Positions 47,256-56,168 of a DNA stretch of 64,000 nucleotides are shown here, in pieces. Origin of the DNA: Loktanella sp. D2R18 (lineage in GTDB: Bacteria; Pseudomonadota; Alphaproteobacteria; Rhodobacterales; Rhodobacteraceae); NCBI RefSeq assembly GCF_003318235.1, contig NZ_QOCG01000009.1:1-64000 (forward strand). Direction: 5' to 3'. The position numbers and the translations under genes were made by a program. The notes beneath the pieces are model-generated. The model saw only the letters and a program-made list of their open reading frames with translations, was not told the origin of the DNA and did no database searches. Within the stretch, counting starts at the first letter, position 1. Every line of letters starts with the position of its first letter.

Positions 47256-47332
47256 GGGCCTGTAGCTCAATTGGTTAGAGCAGAGCGCTCATAACGCTTT
47301 GGTTGGGGGTTCAAGTCCCTCCGGGCCTACCA
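47256..47332 (+). tRNA. tRNA with CAT anticodon (elongator Met, or Ile2 with lysidine)
   Basis: The 77-nt cloverleaf is complete: acceptor GGGCCTG/CGGGCCT, D-arm GCTC/GAGC, anticodon loop CTCATAA, T-arm GGGGG-TTCAAGT-CCCTC and encoded CCA. The first pair is a G-T wobble, so it is not a typical initiator. Choosing between Met and lysidine-modified Ile needs comparison with the other CAT tRNAs of the genome. Confidence 0.93.
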
Positions 47333-47571
47333 CCCCCCCCTTAATCTGTTGTTTTTATAATTGTTCGTGGGGTAAGTCGGGCAAAACCCACCAATAACAA
47401 TATCAAATAGTAGGTGACGGATTACCCCGCCGCTTCACCCCAGCAGTTAACCGCATCGTGCAAAGATGAACGGCAGCAATGCGGACCTTCCAGACCTTCG
47501 CTGCAAGTGCGCGAATGTCCGGTGGAGCAAGCCGTTCACCAGGACGTCATTTTCTGGAGCGAAAGTTGAAG
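47333..47571. other. spacer after the tRNA, no gene supported
   Basis: 239 bp. A C-run and a TTTTT tract directly after the tRNA may end its transcript. The remainder shows no convincing gene; a short open frame at 47479 lacks family similarity and its codon pattern is poor. Confidence 0.5.
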
Positions 47572-48267
47572 TCAGCTACGATACGCTCGGAGGGCTTCGG
47601 GGACAGCTATGAGCAACAACACAGAAGCAGCGATCACAAACAACCAACTCCCTACAAGTTGAAACAATAGCGCCCCGCAGACGCCCCCAATGGTAAAGCT
47701 GGCGAGGGTCAAGCTGTGTAGTTTGAGCTTTGGCGAGGCATCTTTCCGAGAATTGGCGTCACTTACTAAAGCTGCCAGCTCGATTCCAATATCTGTTGCC
47801 ATTCCTGACACATGGGTTGTGCGTACCCGCGCCCGTGAGATCATCGTCGTGACCGCGTTTTGAAGCCCCATAACGAAACTGAGAACGATGACTGGAAATG
47901 TCTCATGAGGGTGAGCGAACGACAGAATAAGCACCGTGCCAATCAGCAGAAGTATGACGGCCTCGGCGGTTATTGCGAGGGCGTAGATTGACCGAAGGTT
48001 CCTCTTTTCTCCTGCTTGTATGACCAAGGCCGCTATGCTTGCACCGCAGATAAACGCTGCGACCAGACCCAAAAACGACATCGACATAACGACGGCACCA
48101 TTTGCAAAGCTGTCCGCAAAGGCCGAAATGTTGCCCGTCATATTCGCTGTAAATGTCCCTGCAATAAGGAATCCGACGGCGTTTAGCGCCCCTGCTATTG
48201 AGGACAAAAAGCCCGCTAGAACCAGATCAATGTTTGAGGTGCGATCATCGCCAACTTTAATTAGCAT
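47572..48267 (-). CDS. DUF1275 (YoaK) family membrane protein
   Basis: A 231-residue protein with about six hydrophobic segments and the family pattern [20 protein letters not shown] and [10 protein letters not shown] near the N-terminus, with GLQNAVTT and [16 protein letters not shown] in the middle. Function unknown. It lies alone just downstream of the tRNA(CAT), in a stretch that looks less conserved than its surroundings. Confidence 0.88.
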   Translation of the reverse strand: MLIKVGDDRTSNIDLVLAGFLSSIAGALNAVGFLIAGTFTANMTGNISAFADSFANGAVVMSMSFLGLVAAFICGASIAALVIQAGEKRNLRSIYALAITAEAVILLLIGTVLILSFAHPHETFPVIVLSFVMGLQNAVTTMISRARVRTTHVSGMATDIGIELAALVSDANSRKDASPKLKLHSLTLASFTIGGVCGALLFQLVGSWLFVIAASVLLLIAVPEALRAYRS

Positions 48268-48404
48268 TGTTGTTCCTGCTCAATGTTCTCTCTCAAGATG
48301 CCACTGGCCATTGCTCTGTACAAACGTAAAGAAACCCGTTCCGGTATCCATGTTTTTTGGAACAAGTAAAGTAGGACCTTTCTTTCTATCCTTCTATCCT
48401 TCGT

Positions 48405-48698
48405 TCAGCGGTCATTCCAGCGATACGCAGCATCGGTCAGATCGGGCTCATAACTGCCGTTAGCCGCATCCCAGCGATCCAGCCAAACGTTCTCGTCCCG
48501 ACCAACATGAACTGCCCTTAGCCTATCCCATTCCTCCGCAACCAGACCGTTGGCATAATCGGGATTTGCAGGTTCGATGTTTTCCCGCACTAAGGCTGAA
48601 TGAAAAATACGCTTGAGATTCTGAATGCGTTGTATGTGCCCAATAGTGCGCGCGAGGGGCGTCCAGTTCTCAAAAGCAGAATCTGGTAGGGTAAGGGC
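48405..48698 (-). pseudogene. orphan coding remnant, no start codon at its 5' end
   Basis: The minus strand is open for 98 codons: LPDSAFENWTPLART, then IQRIQNLKRIFH, VAEEWDRLRAVHVG and LTDAAYRWNDR. It begins after a TGA at 48701-48699 with no ATG; an internal GTG at 48590 would give 61 residues. The amino-acid mix (Trp, Arg, Glu, helical) looks like a true protein tail rather than noise. No family recognised. It could be the C-terminal part of a broken gene. Confidence 0.4.
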
Positions 48699-48755
48699 TC
48701 ATGCGCCTTTTGAAAGGCGAACCTTTCTGATCCCTCTTTCCCTTTGCTAGCAAAG

Positions 48756-48781
48756 GGTGGTGCCGGCATCCCGGCGCCACC
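48756..48781 (-). terminator. hairpin after the outer-membrane protein gene
   Basis: GGTGGTGCCGG and CCGGCGCCACC pair with one wobble around a 4-nt loop just beyond the stop at 48787. A second palindrome, CCCTTTGCTAGCAAAGGG, is adjacent. There is no T-run. Confidence 0.6.
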
Positions 48782-48786
48782 TTCGA

Positions 48787-49368
48787 TTAGAAGCGGATAC
48801 CGCCGAGCAAGCTCAACGAATTATATTCAACCGATTCAGACTGGATCAACGCTTCATCAAACCCTTCTTGGTATTTGATGGCGGTGAATGTTTCATAGGC
48901 ACCCAATGTGTAACGCAAACCGCCCTCGATCTGATAGCCCATCACGGAATCATCGCCATCCAAAAACGCAGCCGGGTCATCATAAGTCAGCTGGATTGAG
49001 CCAACACCTGCCCCGACATAACCCGTGATATTTGCGTTAGGAATCGCAAAGACGTAGCGACCGTTCGCCATGACTGAAAGCGATTCGAGCGTCGAACCCG
49101 GCCCCCAACTGCTGTAGCCCTGATTCGTATACATCGCATCGAGACCTGCCTCGAAACCGCCCGGGATGCCCCAATAAACACCGGCGCCAAACAAATACCC
49201 TGCGTCCATCTGCTGCAAATTTGGGTTGCTTGGTGGCACGGGACCGTAATTAAGTTCTTGCCCGCCAAGGGTTGCACCGCCGTAAATCTCGACAGATTGT
49301 GCCTGCGCGGAAATTGCGAAGGACGCGGCAACAATTGCAATACAGCTAACGTTAAAGAGTGAAGACAT
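48787..49368 (-). CDS. outer-membrane beta-barrel protein
   Basis: 193 residues with a signal peptide ending SAQAQ, then alternating strands (VEIYGGATLGG, YLFGAGVYWG, NITGYVGAGVGSIQLTY) and a terminal SLLGGIRF with the BAM Phe. This is the OmpA-like or OMP_b-brl barrel class. ATG 49368 has AAAAAGG upstream; the longer open frame is not used. Role unknown. Confidence 0.75.
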   Translation of the reverse strand: MSSLFNVSCIAIVAASFAISAQAQSVEIYGGATLGGQELNYGPVPPSNPNLQQMDAGYLFGAGVYWGIPGGFEAGLDAMYTNQGYSSWGPGSTLESLSVMANGRYVFAIPNANITGYVGAGVGSIQLTYDDPAAFLDGDDSVMGYQIEGGLRYTLGAYETFTAIKYQEGFDEALIQSESVEYNSLSLLGGIRF

Positions 49369-49542
49369 TATATAAACCTTTTTAATAGGGACACGGCAAT
49401 TGCGCCGTATCTGAACGCAGATTATGTTTTGCAGCGAATAACGCCATCCCATTGCAATTATGAAATATTTCGTGGTGGCCAATTTGCACTAAATCCTCAC
49501 CCACGCCCCCACGCAGCGCCACAAAACCACATCATTTTATTA

Positions 49543-49560
49543 TGTATACCACCGTATACA
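49543..49560. promoter_or_regulatory. palindromic candidate operator upstream of icd
   Basis: TGTATAC-CACC-GTATACA is an exact 7-bp inverted repeat located 64 bp before the icd start, in AT-rich DNA. It resembles a dimeric-repressor site; the binding protein is unknown. Confidence 0.5.
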
Positions 49561-49623
49561 GTCTTTCCGTAATCACATATTTACGCTATGCCGTTATAGA
49601 ATCCACCCAAACCGGAGAACCCC

Positions 49624-50832
49624 ATGTCAAAGATCAAGGTAGAGAACCCAATCGTCGAACTCGACGGTGATGAAATGACCCGCATCATTTGGGATTTCAT
49701 CAAGAAAAAATTGATCCTGCCCTATTTGGATCTGGATCTGAAATATTACGATCTGGGCATGGAAGTACGCGACGAAACAAACGACCAGATCACAATTGAT
49801 GCCGCCGAAGCGATCAAAAAATACGGAGTTGGTGTGAAATGTGCGACGATTACCCCCGATGAAGGCCGCGTCGAAGAATTTGGCCTTAAGCAGATGTGGC
49901 GGTCCCCAAACGGCACGATCCGCAACATTCTTGGCGGCGTTGTGTTTCGTGCGCCAATTATTTGCAAAAACGTGCCGCGCCTTGTGCCGGGCTGGACCCA
50001 CCCTATCGTCATTGGCCGTCACGCCTTTGGTGATCAATATAAAGCCACCGATTTCTTGATGCCCGGACCGGGCAAGCTGACGATGAAATTTGTCGGTGAA
50101 GACGGGACCGTCATTGAAAAAGAAGTCTACGACGCCCCCGCCGCAGGTGTCGCGATGGGCATGTATAACCTTGATCAATCCATCATCGATTTCGCACGCG
50201 CGTCTTTGAACTATGGCTTGAACCTTGGCTGGCCCGTGTATCTATCGACAAAAAACACAATCCTTAAGGCCTATGATGGCCGCTTTAAAGACCTCTTCCA
50301 GCAAGTATATGATGAAGAATTCGCGGAAAAATTCAAAGACGCGGGCATTTGGTACGAACACCGTTTGATCGATGATATGGTCGCCTCCGCTATGAAATGG
50401 TCGGGCAAATTTGTCTGGGCCTGTAAGAACTATGACGGTGACGTACAGTCCGACACTGTCGCGCAAGGGTTCGGATCGCTGGGTTTGATGACATCGCAAC
50501 TGATGACCCCCGATGGCAAAATCGTCGAAGCTGAGGCTGCGCATGGCACCGTGACCCGCCACTACCGCCAGCACCAAGCCGGGCAAGCGACATCGACCAA
50601 CTCTATCGCGTCGATCTTTGCCTGGACGGGGGGCTTGAAGCACCGTGCGAAGCTTGATGATAACGCGCAGTTGATGGGCTTTGCGGAAACGCTTGAAAAA
50701 GTCATCGTGGACACCGTCGAAAGCGGCCATATGACCAAGGATCTCGCGCTTTTGGTTGGCCCCGATCAAAGCTGGCTCACCACCGAAGGTTTCCTTGAAA
50801 AGATCGATGAGAACCTGAACGCCGCGATGTAA
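49624..50832 (+). CDS. icd: NADP-dependent isocitrate dehydrogenase (type II)
   Basis: The 402-residue enzyme belongs to the eukaryote-like dimeric IDH type: [44 protein letters not shown] and [16 protein letters not shown]. It oxidises isocitrate to 2-oxoglutarate in the TCA cycle. It is monocistronic, with a palindrome upstream and a hairpin (50840-50865) after the stop. Confidence 0.97.
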   Translation: MSKIKVENPIVELDGDEMTRIIWDFIKKKLILPYLDLDLKYYDLGMEVRDETNDQITIDAAEAIKKYGVGVKCATITPDEGRVEEFGLKQMWRSPNGTIRNILGGVVFRAPIICKNVPRLVPGWTHPIVIGRHAFGDQYKATDFLMPGPGKLTMKFVGEDGTVIEKEVYDAPAAGVAMGMYNLDQSIIDFARASLNYGLNLGWPVYLSTKNTILKAYDGRFKDLFQQVYDEEFAEKFKDAGIWYEHRLIDDMVASAMKWSGKFVWACKNYDGDVQSDTVAQGFGSLGLMTSQLMTPDGKIVEAEAAHGTVTRHYRQHQAGQATSTNSIASIFAWTGGLKHRAKLDDNAQLMGFAETLEKVIVDTVESGHMTKDLALLVGPDQSWLTTEGFLEKIDENLNAAM

Positions 50833-50839
50833 TGATAGA

Positions 50840-50865
50840 TTGGGGGCGGATCTGCCGCCCCCCAA
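50840..50865 (+). terminator. terminator hairpin after icd
   Basis: TTGGGGGCGG and CCGCCCCCCAA pair around ATCTG (one extra C) a few bases beyond the icd stop. Confidence 0.7.
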
Positions 50866-50919
50866 CCGCTGGCGCAATAACGATTGCAAGGGTCATAAAT
50901 ATTGACCTATATATGCGCC

Positions 50920-51531
50920 ATGATAAAACCCGCCACATCATCCAAGCATAGTGTCATTGACGATCTCCAAGGGCTCGCGCTTGGGGTGTTTTTATGCGGC
51001 GTTGGTCTGCACATTCTGACCCATGTTGGTCTGATTACCGGACAAACCGCCGGGGTGGCCGTGATAATCAGCTATCTCACGGGGTGGTCGTTTGGGGCTG
51101 TCTTCTTTGTCATCAACATCCCCTTTTACGCGCTCGCCTATTTCCGGCTTGGGGCGATATTCACGCTCAAATCACTGATTTCTGTGACCGTGCTTTCCGC
51201 CGTGACCGAATTACTTCCCTTGGGCTGGCAAATGGGCACAATCACGCCTTGGTTAGCTGCCGTTATCGCAGGCTGCACAACTGGAATCGGGCTGCTAGCC
51301 ATGTTCCGCCACAATGGATCACTTGGCGGATTCGGTGTCATGGCGCTGATCGTACAAGACACCACCGGGTTTCGCGCCGGGTATTTCCAATTGCTGATTG
51401 ACGCGATCCTATTCGGCGTCGCGTTCTTTATCCTACCATTCCATCTGGTGATCTGGTCGCTGCTGGGCGCGGTGATTATCAACCTGACAATCGCAGTAAA
51501 CCACCGGCCCGATCGCTACATGGCGCGTTAA
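50920..51531 (+). CDS. YitT family membrane protein
   Basis: 203 residues with five to six helices. The family pattern is visible in LALGVFLCGVGLHILTHVGLITGQTAGVA (read as separate helices) and NGSLGGFGVMALIVQ. YitT proteins are uncharacterised. It is convergent with the TbpB-like lipoprotein, stops overlapping by 4 bp. ATG 50920 is preferred over a TTG 18 bp upstream. Confidence 0.83.
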   Translation: MIKPATSSKHSVIDDLQGLALGVFLCGVGLHILTHVGLITGQTAGVAVIISYLTGWSFGAVFFVINIPFYALAYFRLGAIFTLKSLISVTVLSAVTELLPLGWQMGTITPWLAAVIAGCTTGIGLLAMFRHNGSLGGFGVMALIVQDTTGFRAGYFQLLIDAILFGVAFFILPFHLVIWSLLGAVIINLTIAVNHRPDRYMAR

Positions 51532-52379
51532 CTGCCAGTGACGGTGATAATAAACGTCCCAGCACCTTCAAAGGTATTTGTATCAATCGCTAAAACGCCG
51601 CCAAGCTCATCTGCGTTTGGCCCATAAAAAGTCGCGTCCAAATCGCCGTCGCCTGAACAGCCTACACTACAACCCAGCCCTGCTGTAATTGCATTCCCAG
51701 ACAAAGTGCCGCCGGACAAAGTCATATCCATATCCGTTGACCCGCCGACAACCCCGTCAAGCGATCCCGTTGCGGTGCCTGCGAAATTCACGGCAATCGC
51801 AATCGTGCCTTCATATTCGGCTTCGGAGGCACCCGAAACTCCCTGTGCCAAGAAACCACCACTATAGTTCACAGTTCCAATCGTTTCCATATCAGCAGGG
51901 TCGGTTTCAAAGCCAAAGACATAGGCAGTTTCGCCCTGATAAACACCACCCGACGTATGGTTCGCGATCGAAATCGCGCCGGCGTAATCGCCACTGCGAC
52001 TTGGTTCATAGGTTAAGGTCACGACATTACCGTTCAATACCCCGCTACCGTTCGAAATCGTGACCTCTTCACCGAACATGAAAATCGTGGCGTCAAGCGC
52101 GCTAAGGTCAGCGGGTCCGCCGGTCAGGAAATCGGTTGCCAGTGTTACAGTGCCGCCTTGGGTGACAGAGGCACCGACCGACGTATCATAGCCAGCAGCT
52201 GCTAAAGACATTTCTGTTCCTTCGGCATCTGAAAGATCTTGGCCGACCACACCGTATGGCAACCCATTCGCGCCAGGATCAGGCGTGACCACCGGGTCTT
52301 CATCACCGCCCCCACCACCGCATGCAGTCGTCGAGAGCAATGCAATTAGAATCATCGATTTCGTCGCAGTGGTCTTCAT
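51528..52379 (-). CDS. transferrin-binding-protein-like lipoprotein
   Basis: 283 residues. Lipobox LLSTTAC at about residue 20 is followed by a Gly-rich linker, so it is a lipoprotein. The mature part is rich in Gly, Thr, Ser and Asp. Its C-terminal half (AIAVNFAGTATGSLDG, TLSGNAITAGLG, DATFYGPNADELGGV) fits the TbpB B/D beta-barrel fold. Many Rhodobacteraceae carry such proteins, probably for surface binding. No TonB receptor or Slam-like gene is adjacent. Ligand unknown. Confidence 0.75.
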   Translation of the reverse strand: MKTTATKSMILIALLSTTACGGGGGDEDPVVTPDPGANGLPYGVVGQDLSDAEGTEMSLAAAGYDTSVGASVTQGGTVTLATDFLTGGPADLSALDATIFMFGEEVTISNGSGVLNGNVVTLTYEPSRSGDYAGAISIANHTSGGVYQGETAYVFGFETDPADMETIGTVNYSGGFLAQGVSGASEAEYEGTIAIAVNFAGTATGSLDGVVGGSTDMDMTLSGGTLSGNAITAGLGCSVGCSGDGDLDATFYGPNADELGGVLAIDTNTFEGAGTFIITVTGS

Positions 52380-52552
52380 AGGTGTCCCTTTGCATCATTG
52401 GTTTGGCCACGCGACATTTTTGCCGCACAATTAAGCAGACTATAGCGGCTCGGCGCCAGACCTCTATAGATAGAATTAAGATCGGCGGATTTTTTCAACA
52501 AGCAGTCGTAAATGACGCAGACAGCGCCGGGGCCATAAGCTAAGACTGTGTC

Positions 52553-52888
52553 ATGCCCGCACATTACATATACCTCATCATCGCCGTGATCGCTGAAACG
52601 ATTGGTACCTCTGCGTTGCAAGCCAGCGCACAGTTTACACGGCTTTGGCCCTCAGTTGTCGTGGTGATCGCCTATGCGGTGTCGTTCTATCTGTTGGCGC
52701 TTGCGTTAAAGGTCATACCGGTTGGGATTCTCTACGCCATGTGGTCCGGACTTGGGATCGTTTTAATCGCAGGGATCGGCTATGCGGTATTTGGACAGAA
52801 ATTGGACTTACCCGCGATCATAGGCCTCGCGCTGATCCTCATCGGGATCCTTGTCATCCATTTGTTTTCCAACACTTCGGCACACTAA
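52553..52888 (+). CDS. SMR family multidrug efflux protein (EmrE-like)
   Basis: 111 residues, four helices. The essential membrane Glu is at about position 15 in LIIAVIAETIGTSALQAS, and the second half has AMWSGLGIVLIAGIGYAVFGQKLD. SMR dimers export quaternary cations or polyamines by proton antiport. It is a single gene 80 bp upstream of typA. Confidence 0.92.
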   Translation: MPAHYIYLIIAVIAETIGTSALQASAQFTRLWPSVVVVIAYAVSFYLLALALKVIPVGILYAMWSGLGIVLIAGIGYAVFGQKLDLPAIIGLALILIGILVIHLFSNTSAH

Positions 52889-52968
52889 CCGCCCGTCTTG
52901 CGAATAAGGGCTAGCTTTTGCTGCGATTGCACGGTATCCGCGCGGCAACTTACCCAAAAGGCAGACCT

Positions 52969-54786
52969 ATGGATATCCGCAATATCGCGATCATCGCGCA
53001 CGTTGACCACGGCAAGACGACACTTGTTGACGAACTACTGAAGCAATCCGGCGTATACCGGGAAAACGAAGCCACCCAAGAACGGGCGATGGACAGCAAT
53101 GACATCGAACGCGAACGTGGCATCACGATCCTTGCGAAATGTACGTCTGTTGAATGGAAAGGCACACGGATCAACATCGTAGATACGCCTGGTCACGCCG
53201 ACTTTGGCGGCGAAGTGGAACGTATTCTGTCGATGGTTGACGGTGTTGTTCTGCTGGTTGATGCGGCCGAAGGCCCGATGCCACAAACCAAATTTGTGAC
53301 CGCAAAAGCCTTGGCTCTTGGCCTGCGCCCAATTGTTGTCGTGAACAAAGTCGATAAAGCCGACGGCGATCCTGACAACGCTGTCGATCTTTGCTTTGAC
53401 CTTTTCGCGAACCTTGAAGCAGACGATGATCAGCTGGACTTCCCAACGATGTTCGCCTCTGGCCGTGCAGGCTGGTGTGACCAAGAACTTGATGGTCCAC
53501 GCGAGAACCTTGACGCATTGTTCGACCAAATTATTGAGCACGTCCCAACCCCTGCGCAGATCACACGCATGGACGAACCATTTCAAATGCTTGCAACCAC
53601 CCTGTCCGCCGACCCATTCATTGGTCGTATCCTGACGGGTCGCGTTGAGGCAGGTACCTTGCGTGCAGGCGACACGGTCAAAGCGCTGTCGCGTGACGGT
53701 ACGAAAATTGAACAATTCCGCGCGTCTAAAATCCTCGCGTTTCGGGGTCTGATGCAGCAGCCTATTGACGTCGCCCAAGCGGGTGACATTGTGACGGTAG
53801 CCGGCATGACAAAGGCAACGGTTGCGGACACATTGTGCGATCCGGAAATCGACGTCGCGATTCCAGCCCAACCGATTGACCCGCCAACGATTACCGTGAC
53901 CTTTGGCATTAACGACAGCCCGCTGGCTGGCCGTGATGGCAAACACGTGCAGTCACGTGTGATCCGCAACCGTCTTGAAAAAGAATGCGAAGTAAACGTT
54001 GCGATTAGAATTGCAGACACAGAAAAAGGCGACGCCTTTGAAGTTTCTGGCCGTGGCGAATTGCAAATGGGCGTGTTGATCGAAAACATGCGCCGTGAAG
54101 GCTTTGAGCTGTCAATCTCGCGTCCGCAAGTTATTTTCAAAGACATCGACGGTGTTCGCAACGAACCAATCGAAGAAGCAACGATTGACGTAGATGACGA
54201 ATACACAGGCGTTGTTGTCGAAAAACTGACTGGCCCGCGTAAAGGTGAATTGGTTGAGATGAAACCAGCGGGTGTTGGCAAAACGCGGATCGTGGCCCAT
54301 GTGCCTTCGCGCGGTCTGATCGGCTACCACGGTGAATTCCTGACAGATACACGTGGTTCTGGCATTCTGAACCGCTTGTTCCACGGCTGGGCACCTTACA
54401 AAGGTAAAATCCAAGGCCGTCGTCAAGGTGTTCTGATCTCCATGGAAAATGGGACGTCCGTTGCCTTCGCTTTGTGGAAGCTCGAAGACCGCGGCAAGTT
54501 CTTTATCGGCGCACAAGAAGCTGTGTACCAAGGCATGATCATCGGCGAACACAGCCGTGAAAACGATCTTGAAGTGAACCCGTTGAAGGGGAAACAGCTG
54601 ACCAACGTGCGTGCCTCTGGTACGGATGAAGCGGTGCGTTTGACAACACCGGTCACAATGACACTGGAACAAGCGATCGCATACATTGATGATGATGAGT
54701 TGGTCGAAGTTACGCCAAACGCCATCCGCCTGCGTAAGCGTTACCTTGATCCGCATGAGCGCAAACGTAATTCGCGATCCAGCTAA
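52969..54786 (+). CDS. typA: translational GTPase TypA/BipA
   Basis: 605 residues from ATG 52969 ([19 protein letters not shown]). G motifs: [23 protein letters not shown] and NKVDKADG, followed by EF-G-like domains and the TypA-specific C-terminus. It binds ribosomes under stress and helps large-subunit assembly. A strong terminator follows. Confidence 0.96.
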   Translation: MDIRNIAIIAHVDHGKTTLVDELLKQSGVYRENEATQERAMDSNDIERERGITILAKCTSVEWKGTRINIVDTPGHADFGGEVERILSMVDGVVLLVDAAEGPMPQTKFVTAKALALGLRPIVVVNKVDKADGDPDNAVDLCFDLFANLEADDDQLDFPTMFASGRAGWCDQELDGPRENLDALFDQIIEHVPTPAQITRMDEPFQMLATTLSADPFIGRILTGRVEAGTLRAGDTVKALSRDGTKIEQFRASKILAFRGLMQQPIDVAQAGDIVTVAGMTKATVADTLCDPEIDVAIPAQPIDPPTITVTFGINDSPLAGRDGKHVQSRVIRNRLEKECEVNVAIRIADTEKGDAFEVSGRGELQMGVLIENMRREGFELSISRPQVIFKDIDGVRNEPIEEATIDVDDEYTGVVVEKLTGPRKGELVEMKPAGVGKTRIVAHVPSRGLIGYHGEFLTDTRGSGILNRLFHGWAPYKGKIQGRRQGVLISMENGTSVAFALWKLEDRGKFFIGAQEAVYQGMIIGEHSRENDLEVNPLKGKQLTNVRASGTDEAVRLTTPVTMTLEQAIAYIDDDELVEVTPNAIRLRKRYLDPHERKRNSRSS

Positions 54787-54791
54787 GCATT

Positions 54792-54822
54792 AAAAGGGGT
54801 GGCGAAATTCGCCACCCCTTTT
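54792..54822 (+). terminator. terminator after typA
   Basis: AAAAGGGGTGGCGAA and TTCGCCACCCCTTTT form a 15-bp near-perfect stem with a T-tail, right after the typA stop and before the convergent sulfotransferase stop. It probably works in both directions. Confidence 0.92.
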
Positions 54823-54852
54823 GTATTCCGCCTTGGTCAGTTTTATTGAACC

Positions 54853-55851
54853 TTAATCAAACGCGTCCATTAGCAGGTCAAGCATCCCAGTATTGTCGTC
54901 AGATATTGGTCGAGACCCGATCTTATTACGAGCTTGCTCTGCTGACCAATTCTGGGTCAAATAGTCCAAATCATCCTTGGAAAATGTGCGTAACTGACGA
55001 AGCTCATCCAATTCAGACGCAACCATATCGTATACAACATCAATCTGATTAATATCGGGTCGCCAAGGCGATCCCGTCATGTGTTTTTCAAACGCTTTAC
55101 GGATTTTCCCCGGACGTTTCCGACCCGCGTTAGCATAAGTGTTATTAAGTTGATGTAAAAGTTCGATCCCGGCAAACGAAAGCCCTGCATTGTGGCGCGC
55201 GGGGCGATCAATCTGAATGTCACAGCTCAAAACTGGCGCAATCTGTTCCAACGCATTCCCTCGCAACGGGCGCACAATCACATTTTCATCGCCGAACACC
55301 TCTTGCCATTTACAAATTTGCGATAAAAACAGTGTGCTTTTTCGCTGCTTATCCAACATTTTGCTCCAAGAAAGCGTCGAACCTATCTTGACGCTCTGGC
55401 TATAGCTGCTGGCCAAATAGGAAAATGGTTCACGAATAATGCAAAAAATCTGAACGCGATCAAAGCGGGTTTTGAACGCATCATGAAGGTTTTGCACCAT
55501 CGCGCTATCGCGGGTTCCCGAAAGTTCCTCGGCGGAAAAAAACGCAGTCTGCGCCGTGCTATGTGCCGCCAGTTCCCGATCCAATTTCGCAAGAAAGCGT
55601 CGCGCGAATAATCTGCGGCGCCACGGCTTTTCCAAACCATATATTTTCATCAACGGCGTTGGAAACGTCTCAACCGGTTCAAACGCAAAACGTAGCCCCA
55701 TATGGCGAGCACGGTCCTTGAACGACAAAATACGCCCCGTACGGGCCCATAATACTCCCTGTTCCAGTAGCTGTGCCTCGTTTTTGCTACAATAATTTTG
55801 GATCGACGAGGTGCCTGTTTTCGGGAACCCAATATGAACAACCGCGCGCAT
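54853..55851 (-). CDS. sulfotransferase family protein (cytoplasmic, PAPS-dependent)
   Basis: 332 residues beginning with the 5'-phosphosulfate-binding loop VVHIGFPKTGTSSIQNYC. The 3'-phosphate region is likely in IFCIIREPFSYLASSYSQS. The acceptor is unknown. The gene starts 8 bp after the DUF1330 stop, in one run with alaS. The C-terminus is variable and gives no family clue. Confidence 0.8.
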   Translation of the reverse strand: MRAVVHIGFPKTGTSSIQNYCSKNEAQLLEQGVLWARTGRILSFKDRARHMGLRFAFEPVETFPTPLMKIYGLEKPWRRRLFARRFLAKLDRELAAHSTAQTAFFSAEELSGTRDSAMVQNLHDAFKTRFDRVQIFCIIREPFSYLASSYSQSVKIGSTLSWSKMLDKQRKSTLFLSQICKWQEVFGDENVIVRPLRGNALEQIAPVLSCDIQIDRPARHNAGLSFAGIELLHQLNNTYANAGRKRPGKIRKAFEKHMTGSPWRPDINQIDVVYDMVASELDELRQLRTFSKDDLDYLTQNWSAEQARNKIGSRPISDDNTGMLDLLMDAFD

Positions 55852-55859
55852 CGGCTACG

Positions 55860-56168
55860 TTAACCTTTCGCGCTGGTGTCAGCAGCAATTTCTTCGACAA
55901 TCGAAAGCTCGCGTTGGCTGGCACCTTTCGCAAAAGACAGCGCATCTTGGTAGGCATCAGAATAATAGCAATCATGTGCCGTTTGCAGGCTAGGAAAACG
56001 CGCGACAACATTGCGTGACCGATCAGGGCCTTCCAATTGTTCATAGGTGCCGCCACGAGCCAAAAAGACACCGTCGTGATCCGCAATAGCAACGGTGGCA
56101 CGTTTTGCGTATTCGGCATAAGCTGTTTCGTCAGTGACGGTGACGTGGGCGATCCAAAGTGCGCTCAT
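55860..56168 (-). CDS. DUF1330 domain protein
   Basis: 102 residues of the DUF1330 dimeric alpha-beta barrel: [38 protein letters not shown] and [11 protein letters not shown]. Function unknown. It overlaps the alaS stop by 4 bp and is probably translated after it. Confidence 0.88.
   Translation of the reverse strand: MSALWIAHVTVTDETAYAEYAKRATVAIADHDGVFLARGGTYEQLEGPDRSRNVVARFPSLQTAHDCYYSDAYQDALSFAKGASQRELSIVEEIAADTSAKG

Noticed and set aside
52376..52621. Minus-strand 81-codon frame spanning the SMR gene start
   Set aside because: It overlaps the conserved SMR N-terminus and has no recognisable domain; more likely intergenic read-through.
53035..53946. Minus-strand frame of 303 codons inside typA
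   Set aside because: It lies fully antisense to a well-supported gene and has Cys/Trp/Arg-rich composition without any family similarity.
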